Shown piece by piece: positions 59,236 to 64,000 of a DNA stretch of 64,000 nucleotides (position 1 is its first letter; every line of letters starts with the position of its first letter). The stretch is taken from the NCBI RefSeq assembly GCF_900111685.1, contig NZ_FOHX01000007.1, positions 421,986 to 485,985 of the forward strand. Reading direction: 5' to 3'. Both the position numbers and the translations under genes were made by a program. The notes under the pieces are model-generated. The model ran no database searches. It was not told where the DNA came from and saw only the letters and a list, made by a program, of their open reading frames with translations. The DNA is from Nonomuraea wenchangensis (lineage in GTDB: Bacteria; Actinomycetota; Actinomycetes; Streptosporangiales; Streptosporangiaceae).

Positions 59236-59936
59236 CTCCCACCGCCGCTCATCCCGTGCTGGAGGCGATCCGGGGCCGGCTCGTGGTCTCGTGCCAGGCA
59301 TACCCCGGTGAGTCGATGCGCGACCCCGACACCATGCGCCGCGTCGCCGAGGCCGCCGCGGCGGGCGGCGCCGCCGGGATCCGCGCCCAGGGCGTCGAGG
59401 ACCTCCGCCGCATCCGGGCCGCCCTGGACCTGCCGCTCATCGGCCTGTGGAAGGACGGCGACGCCGACGTCCACATCACGCCGACCCTGGAGCACGCCCT
59501 CGCCGTCGCGGAGGCGGGCGCCGACATCGTGGCCGTGGACGGCACCGGCCGCCCGCGGCCCGACGGCCGCGATCTCGCCGGGACCGTGACGGCCGTGCAC
59601 GAGCGGACCGGCCGGCTCGTGATGGCCGACGTCTCCACGTACGAGGAGGGCGTCGCCGCCGCCGAGGCCGGCGCGGACGTCGTCGGCACCACCCTGGCCG
59701 GGTACACGCCCTACTCCCGCAGGACGGACGGACCCGACCTCGACCTGCTCGCCAGGCTGGCCGCCGACCTGCCCGTCCCGGTGGTCGCCGAGGGCCGCAT
59801 CCACACGACGGAGCAGGCGGGGGCGGCCGTCGAGGCGGGCGCGTACGCCGTCGTCGTCGGCACCGCCATCACCCACCCCACGACGATCACCCGCTGGTTC
59901 GCCGAGCGCGTCACGAGCACCACGCCCCGCTCCTGA
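59232..59936 (+). CDS. nanE: N-acetylmannosamine-6-phosphate 2-epimerase
   Basis: This 234-aa (beta/alpha)8 enzyme interconverts N-acetylmannosamine 6-phosphate and N-acetylglucosamine 6-phosphate in sialic acid breakdown. Family features are LVVSCQAYPGESM near 17, GLWKDGDADVHITPTL near 72 with the catalytic Lys, and PVVAEGRIHT near 180 with the catalytic Glu. AGGAAGG precedes the ATG, which overlaps the ROK fragment stop. The enzyme itself looks intact, but its upstream genes and probably its promoter are lost, so expression is doubtful. Confidence 0.85.
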   Translation: MTPTAAHPVLEAIRGRLVVSCQAYPGESMRDPDTMRRVAEAAAAGGAAGIRAQGVEDLRRIRAALDLPLIGLWKDGDADVHITPTLEHALAVAEAGADIVAVDGTGRPRPDGRDLAGTVTAVHERTGRLVMADVSTYEEGVAAAEAGADVVGTTLAGYTPYSRRTDGPDLDLLARLAADLPVPVVAEGRIHTTEQAGAAVEAGAYAVVVGTAITHPTTITRWFAERVTSTTPRS

Positions 59937-59951
59937 CCGGCTGGGCGTGGC

Positions 59952-60184
59952 TCAAGACGTGAGCCGGCCGGGAAAGGCCGTCAGCGGCGGCTCACCGACA
60001 GCACGGCCTCCTGGCTCTTCGGCGGTCAGCCACCGGCCGGTGAAGACGGCGCAGGCCGGCGTCACGGCACCCGCCGCGAGCAAGGCGCTGTCGAGGGCCG
60101 ACTCGAAAGAGGCGCCGCCGGACTCCCGCGTGTGACGATCGCCCCGAGCACCGCCACGCCGAGCACCGCGCCGAGCGTCCGCGC
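59952..60184 (-). pseudogene. C-terminal remnant of an EmrB/QacA-type MFS exporter, frameshifted
   Basis: Two adjacent frames together give the end of a 14-helix drug exporter: RTLGAVLGVAVLGAIVTR in one frame and SFESALDSALLAAGAVTPA followed by a short tail in another. The switch falls at a GTGT run near 60130-60133, consistent with a two-base insertion in an AC repeat on the coding strand. The N-terminal 400 or so residues are missing; the sequence passes directly into a TetR remnant on the opposite strand. Confidence 0.7.
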
Positions 60185-60301
60185 GACGCGCTGGAGGTGC
60201 TGGACCATCTCCTGGCGCCGATCTACATCCGTCTCCTGTTCGGCGCGGGCCCGCTCACCCCTGACTACCTCGACGGGTTGGTGGACCGGTTGCTCGCCTG
60301 A
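60185..60301 (+). pseudogene. C-terminal remnant of a TetR-family regulator
   Basis: The end of a TetR protein is readable: ALEVLDHLLAPIYIRLLFGA and LTPDYLDGLVDRLLA, the typical last helices of the family that often sits divergent from MFS exporters. There is no DNA-binding domain and no start. Its 5' end touches the truncated MFS remnant, so the former promoter region and both N-termini were deleted together. Confidence 0.7.
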
Positions 60302-60496
60302 TCCGGCCCGTCGCACCGCCCCCGGTTTCCGCAGCCCGGGCGGCCCTCCGCGCGGGGAGTGCTCCGGCGGGTGGAGGATGGATCGGCGGACGCTGCGGCG
60401 GCGGATCTCGTACGGCTCGTGGATGCCAGGGTGGGCAGGAGGATCGGGCCGCTGTTGCGGTGGCAGGTGGCTCTTCAGGCTTGTATGTGCGGAAGG

Positions 60497-60502
60497 TAGG
60501 GT
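60497..60502 (+). promoter_or_regulatory. -10 element of the mod operon (leaderless)
   Basis: TAGGGT ends eight bases before the GTG of the TOBE regulator. That spacing would put transcription start at or next to the GTG, giving a leaderless message; no ribosome binding site is visible. The -35 region (TTCAGG at 60474-60479) is a weak match. The 200 bases upstream of this contain no gene. Confidence 0.45.
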
Positions 60503-60510
60503 GAGGGCTT

Positions 60511-60921
60511 GTGACGACGTTCCGGATCAGCGAGGCCGCGGCGCTGCTCGGGGTCAGCTCCGACACCGTCCGGCGGTGGGTGGACGCGGGCCGGCTGACC
60601 GCCGAGCGGGACGAGCACGGTCACCGGCAGGTCAACGGCGCCGACCTGGCGGCGTTCGCCCGCGCCCAGGTCGAGACGGTCGAGGGCGGCCGTTCGTCGG
60701 CGCGCAACCGCTTTCGCGGGATCGTCACCGAGGTGATCCGCGACGCGGTGATGGCGCAGGTGGAGATCGCCGCGGGGCCGTTCCGCGTGGTGTCGCTGAT
60801 GAGCCGTCAGGCCGCCGACGAGCTGGGTCTGGAGCCGGGGGTGGTGGCGGTCGCCGTGATCAAGTCCACCAACGTCGTCGTGGAGATCCCCGGTCACGAG
60901 CGCGTGGCCAGTACCTTGTGA
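60511..60921 (+). CDS. HTH-TOBE molybdate-responsive regulator
   Basis: This 136-aa protein joins a MerR/excisionase-type helix-turn-helix (ISEAAALLGVSSDTVRRWVD, residues 5-24) to a TOBE (molybdopterin-binding) domain (about 66-133: SARNRFRGIVTEV and KSTNVVVEI). Such small ModE-like proteins sense molybdate and control uptake. It lies 10 bases before modA and is the first gene of the operon. GTG start with no upstream ribosome binding site. Confidence 0.82.
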   Translation: MTTFRISEAAALLGVSSDTVRRWVDAGRLTAERDEHGHRQVNGADLAAFARAQVETVEGGRSSARNRFRGIVTEVIRDAVMAQVEIAAGPFRVVSLMSRQAADELGLEPGVVAVAVIKSTNVVVEIPGHERVASTL

Positions 60922-60931
60922 GGAGCCCCCC

Positions 60932-61738
60932 TTGGTGTCAAGGCGTCTTCCCCGATGGGCGATCGCCCTGCCCGTCGCGCTCGCGCTGGCGGGCCTGTCC
61001 GGCTGCGGCTCCGGCGAGCCGGCCGCGACCCCCGATGCGGGCTCGTCCTCGGCCGCCGGTGGCGGGGCCGGGGAGGTGACGGTGTTCGCGGCGGCGTCGC
61101 TGACCGGGACGTTCACCGAGCTCGGCAAGACCTTCGAGGCCGCGCATCCGGGCACGACCGTCAGGTTCAACTTCGGCTCCAGCGCGACGCTGGCCCAGCA
61201 GATCGTCCAGGGGGCGCCGGCGGACGTGTTCGCGGCGGCGAGCCCGGCCACGATGAAGACCGTCACCGACGCGTCCCTGGCGGCCTCGCCGGTCACGTTC
61301 GTCCGCAACAAGCTGCAGATCGCCGTGCCGAAGGACAACCCGGCCGAGGTGGACGAGCTGAAGGACCTCACCGACGCCAAGGTGAAGGTGGCGCTCTGCG
61401 CCGAGCAGGTGCCGTGCGGCGCGGCGGCGGTCAAGGCGCTGGACGCGGCCGGGCTGAAGGTCACCCCGGTCACCCTGGAGCAGGACGTCAAGGCCACCCT
61501 CACCAAGGTCGAGCTGGGCGAGGTGGACGCGGCGCTGGTCTACAGGACGGACGTGATCGCCTCGGCGGGCAAGGTGACCGGCATCGAGTTCCCCGAGGCG
61601 GACCAGGCGATCAACGACTACCCGATCGCCACGCTGGCCAAGGCCCCCGCCGGTGACCTGGCCGGGCAGTTCGTGGACCTCGTGCTGTCGCAGCAGGGCA
61701 AGGACGTGCTGACCAAGGCCGGCTTCGAGGCCCCCTGA
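60932..61738 (+). CDS. modA: Molybdate-binding lipoprotein
   Basis: This 268-aa lipoprotein has the lipobox LSGC (Cys near 25) and the ModA fold with VTVFAAASLTGTFTELG near 48, GSSATLAQQIVQGAPADVFA near 81 and a later AALVYRTDV that contributes to anion binding. It captures molybdate or tungstate. The TTG at 60932 and the GTG at 60935 are both served by AGGAG at 60921-60925. It precedes the permease by 5 bases. Confidence 0.9.
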   Translation: MVSRRLPRWAIALPVALALAGLSGCGSGEPAATPDAGSSSAAGGGAGEVTVFAAASLTGTFTELGKTFEAAHPGTTVRFNFGSSATLAQQIVQGAPADVFAAASPATMKTVTDASLAASPVTFVRNKLQIAVPKDNPAEVDELKDLTDAKVKVALCAEQVPCGAAAVKALDAAGLKVTPVTLEQDVKATLTKVELGEVDAALVYRTDVIASAGKVTGIEFPEADQAINDYPIATLAKAPAGDLAGQFVDLVLSQQGKDVLTKAGFEAP

Positions 61739-61743
61739 CCGCC

Positions 61744-62607
61744 ATGGACTTCTCCACACCTGAGCACGCCGGCCCGCCGGGCCCGTCGGCCGGGTCCGGC
61801 GGCCGGCGGGCCGCGGGCCGTGGCGTCGCCGGGCGGCTGCCGTGGATGCTGGTGCTGCCCGCCGTCGCCGGCCTGGTCTTCCTGGTGCTGCCGCTCGCCG
61901 GGCTGCTGATCCGGGCCCCCTGGCCGACGCTGCTGGAGCGACTGGCCGAGCCGCACGTGCTGGAGGCGCTGCGGCTGTCGCTGGCGTGCGCCACCGTCGC
62001 CACCGCCTGCTGCCTGCTGCTCGGGGTGCCGCTCGCCTGGCTGCTGGCCCGGGTGGAGTTCCCCGGGCGCCGTCTGGTGCGCGCGCTGGTCACCGTGCCG
62101 CTGGTGCTGCCGCCGGTCGTGGGCGGCGTGGCGCTGCTGCTGGTGCTCGGCCGGCGCGGACTCGTCGGGCAGTGGCTGGAGTCGAGCTTCGGCGTCACGC
62201 TGCCGTTCACCACGGCCGGGGTGATCGTGGCCGAGGCGTTCGTGGCGATGCCGTTCCTGGTGATCAGCGTGGAGGGCGCGCTGCGCGGCGCCGACCAGCG
62301 CTTCGAGGAGGCCGCCGCGACGCTCGGCGCCTCCCGCTGGACCGTCTTCCGCCGGGTGACGCTGCCGATGGTCATGCCCGGCGTGGTCGCCGGGGCGGTC
62401 CTGTGCTGGGCGCGGGCGCTCGGCGAGTTCGGCGCGACCATCACCTTCGCCGGCAACTTCCCCGGCACCACCCGCACCATGCCGCTGGCCGTCTATCTCG
62501 CCCTGGAGACCGAGCCGGAGGCCGCCATCGTGCTCAGCCTCGTGCTGCTGGCCGTGTCGGTGATCATCCTGGCCAGCCTGCGCGACCGGTGGGTGAGCGC
62601 CGCGTGA
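61744..62607 (+). CDS. modB: Molybdate ABC transporter permease
   Basis: This 287-aa membrane protein has about five to six helices and the EAA-type loop FEEAAATLGASRWTVFRRVTLP near 196 that contacts the ATPase. The C-terminal AITFAGNF-like phrase (TITFAGNFPGTTRTMP) and PLAVYLALE are typical of ModB. An N-terminal Gly/Ser/Arg-rich tail of about 30 residues precedes the first helix. It overlaps modC by four bases. Confidence 0.9.
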   Translation: MDFSTPEHAGPPGPSAGSGGRRAAGRGVAGRLPWMLVLPAVAGLVFLVLPLAGLLIRAPWPTLLERLAEPHVLEALRLSLACATVATACCLLLGVPLAWLLARVEFPGRRLVRALVTVPLVLPPVVGGVALLLVLGRRGLVGQWLESSFGVTLPFTTAGVIVAEAFVAMPFLVISVEGALRGADQRFEEAAATLGASRWTVFRRVTLPMVMPGVVAGAVLCWARALGEFGATITFAGNFPGTTRTMPLAVYLALETEPEAAIVLSLVLLAVSVIILASLRDRWVSAA

Positions 62608-63635
62608 GCCTCGATGCCCGCCTGGTGGTCACCCGGGCCGCGTTCACCCTCGATCTCGACCTGCACGTCGCCGCCGGCGAGGTGGTCGCGCTGCTCGGCC
62701 CCAACGGCGCGGGCAAGACCACCGCGCTGCGCGCCCTGGCCGGGCTGACCGGGCTGTCGGAGGGCGAGATCGTCCTCGACGGCCGGCCGCTGCACACCCT
62801 GGCCGCGGAGCAGCGCCCGATCGGCATGGTGTTCCAGGACTACCTGCTCTTCCCGCACCTGTCGGCCCTGGACAACGTCGCCTTCGGGCCGCGCTGCCAG
62901 GGCGTGCCGAAGGCCGAGGCCCGCCGCGCCGCCGCCGCCCTGCTGGAGCGGGTCGGGCTGGCCGACCGCGCCGCCGCGAGGCCCCGGGAACTGTCCGGCG
63001 GGCAGGCCCAGCGGGTCGCGCTCGCCCGCGCGCTGGCCGTACGGCCGGAGCTGCTGCTGCTGGACGAACCCCTCGCCGCGCTCGACGCCCACACCCGGCT
63101 GGAGATCCGCTCCCAGCTCCGCCGTCACCTGGCCGACTTCGACGGCGCCACCGTGCTGGTCACCCACGACCCCCTCGACGCGATGGTGCTGGCCGACCGG
63201 CTGATCGTCATCGAGGGCGGCACGATCGTCCAGCAGGGGACGCCGGCCGAGGTCGCCCGCCGCCCGCGCACCGACTACGTGGCCCGCCTGGTCGGGCTCA
63301 ACCTCTACCGGGGCGTGGCCGACGGGGCCCTGGTCAAGGTGGGCGAGTGGCCGCTGCACACCTCCGAGAACCTGGAGGGGCCGGCGTTCGTCGCCTTCCC
63401 GCCGGCCGCCGTCGCGCTCTACCGCAGCCGCCCCGACGGCAGCCCGCGCAACCTGTGGCAGGCCAGGATCGGCGGCATCGAACGGCACGGCGACAACGTA
63501 CGGGTGCACCTCGACGGCCCCGTCACCGCTTTCGCCGACATCACCCCCGCCGCCGTCGCCGACCTCGACCTGACCCCGGGCCAGCGCATCTGGGCGTCGG
63601 TCAAGGCCACCGAGACCCACGCCTACCCGGCATGA
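62604..63635 (+). CDS. modC: Molybdate ABC transporter ATPase
   Basis: This 343-aa ATPase has Walker A GPNGAGKTT near 32, LSGGQAQRVALARALAVRP near 130 and LLLDEPLAALDAHTR near 150, followed by a C-terminal TOBE domain (about 280-340) that binds molybdate or regulates the transporter. The GTG start overlaps modB (GTGA). It closes the mod operon and ends 21 bases before a convergent molybdopterin-type gene. Confidence 0.9.
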   Translation: MSLDARLVVTRAAFTLDLDLHVAAGEVVALLGPNGAGKTTALRALAGLTGLSEGEIVLDGRPLHTLAAEQRPIGMVFQDYLLFPHLSALDNVAFGPRCQGVPKAEARRAAAALLERVGLADRAAARPRELSGGQAQRVALARALAVRPELLLLDEPLAALDAHTRLEIRSQLRRHLADFDGATVLVTHDPLDAMVLADRLIVIEGGTIVQQGTPAEVARRPRTDYVARLVGLNLYRGVADGALVKVGEWPLHTSENLEGPAFVAFPPAAVALYRSRPDGSPRNLWQARIGGIERHGDNVRVHLDGPVTAFADITPAAVADLDLTPGQRIWASVKATETHAYPA

Positions 63636-63656
63636 GCGCCGGGTCCGGCGGGGGAC

Positions 63657-64000
63657 TCAGCCCCATAACCGCTCGTCGGCGCAGACCCTGAGGTCGGTGA
63701 CCTGGCTGATGTGGCGGGCGCCGCAGCGGTCGCCCGGCATCACCAGGTGCGGGCCCTGCTCGTCCAGATCGCGGCAGTCCATGCTGACGGCCAGCAGCGC
63801 CGCGGTGTTGCCGAACTCGGGGTCGAGCTCGCCCCACGACAGGACGGCGCGATGGCCGTCCCTGCCCAGGACCGCGACCAGGAAGCGGAGCCGGTCCTTG
63901 CGCTCGCCGGGGTCGAACAGCGGCCCGGCCGCGCCGATCACGTCGATGAGCAGGGGACCGGTGAAGAAGTGCCGCCGCGACCCGGACCTACGGCATTCGA
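63657..64000 (-). CDS. Molybdopterin-dependent oxidoreductase-like protein, 5' end outside window
   Basis: The C-terminal 114 residues are visible. FFTGPLLIDVIGAA, VLGRDGHRAVLSWGELDP and HLVMPGDRCGARHISQVTDL follow the layout of the small sulfite-oxidase-like molybdopterin domain (YedY-related), ending DLRVCADERLWG. Short proteins of this kind are common in actinomycetes and often lack the cofactor Cys, so enzymatic activity is uncertain. Its position convergent to modABC fits a molybdenum theme. The start lies beyond the window. Confidence 0.6.
   Translation of the reverse strand, partial: ECRRSGSRRHFFTGPLLIDVIGAAGPLFDPGERKDRLRFLVAVLGRDGHRAVLSWGELDPEFGNTAALLAVSMDCRDLDEQGPHLVMPGDRCGARHISQVTDLRVCADERLWG

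Overview
The window is about 64 kb of very GC-rich DNA with short intergenic gaps, many 4-base ATGA/GTGA overlaps and frequent GTG/TTG starts. An Lsr2-type nucleoid protein, SapA-like and SpoIIE-type genes, latex-clearing-protein homologues and several TetR/MarR/AraC regulators point to a filamentous actinomycete chromosome. The feel is Streptosporangiaceae (Nonomuraea-like), but that placement is inference. No rRNA, tRNA, CRISPR array, IS element or phage gene was recognised.

Layout. 0-4.1 kb: a rubber (polyisoprene) oxidation cluster with two tandem Lcp/MpaB-family oxygenases (the first only a tail) coupled to a Tat-exported molybdenum hydroxylase pair. 4.2-6.1 kb: an SbmA/BacA-like ABC protein. 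6.2-10.9 kb: a small catabolic operon (dihydroxyacetophenone-dioxygenase-like cupin, MFS carrier, zinc alcohol dehydrogenase, SDR) with an AraC regulator. 10.8-19.5 kb: a two-armed, apparently undescribed RiPP-like cluster. Its leftward arm encodes two peptides sharing a leader-like N-terminus, a stand-alone lyase-like protein and an RRE-kinase-LanC fusion whose zinc site is CCG type. Its rightward arm encodes four unknown proteins, a 2-oxoglutarate/Fe(II) oxygenase and a small CxC/CxxC protein. 19.5-21.3 kb: a secreted pectate lyase and a gene remnant. 21.6-31.9 kb: a nine-gene sugar/polyol operon (binding protein, dehydrogenase, FGGY kinase, SorC-type regulator, ABC ATPase and permease, DeoC aldolase, two aldehyde dehydrogenase-like proteins). 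32-36.6 kb: SapA-like protein facing an HTH-propeller membrane protein across an inverted repeat, AlkD-like protein, Lsr2 and a membrane protein.

36.6-48.0 kb is a ten-gene organosulfur-type operon: flavin reductase, xi-class GST, four luciferase-like monooxygenases and a peptide-type ABC transporter. It is preceded by a strong promoter, a 24-codon cysteine-containing leader peptide and GC-rich hairpins, which suggests cysteine-responsive attenuation. 48.0-53.5 kb holds NmrA-type reductase, TetR, MarR and alpha/beta hydrolase pairs with readable operators. 53.5-57.9 kb holds small regulatory or housekeeping genes, a Rieske oxygenase and a GAF/SpoIIE phosphatase.

57.9-60.3 kb is a decay zone. 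A sialidase and a ROK kinase are both cut at their N-termini and joined head to head, followed by an apparently intact NanE. An MFS exporter and a TetR regulator are then joined in the same way. 60.5-63.6 kb is a modABC molybdate operon with its own TOBE regulator, followed by the end of a molybdopterin-type protein. The molybdate importer could supply the molybdenum hydroxylase of the first region. The strongest leads are the RiPP-like cluster, the leader-peptide-controlled operon and the paired deletion scars.
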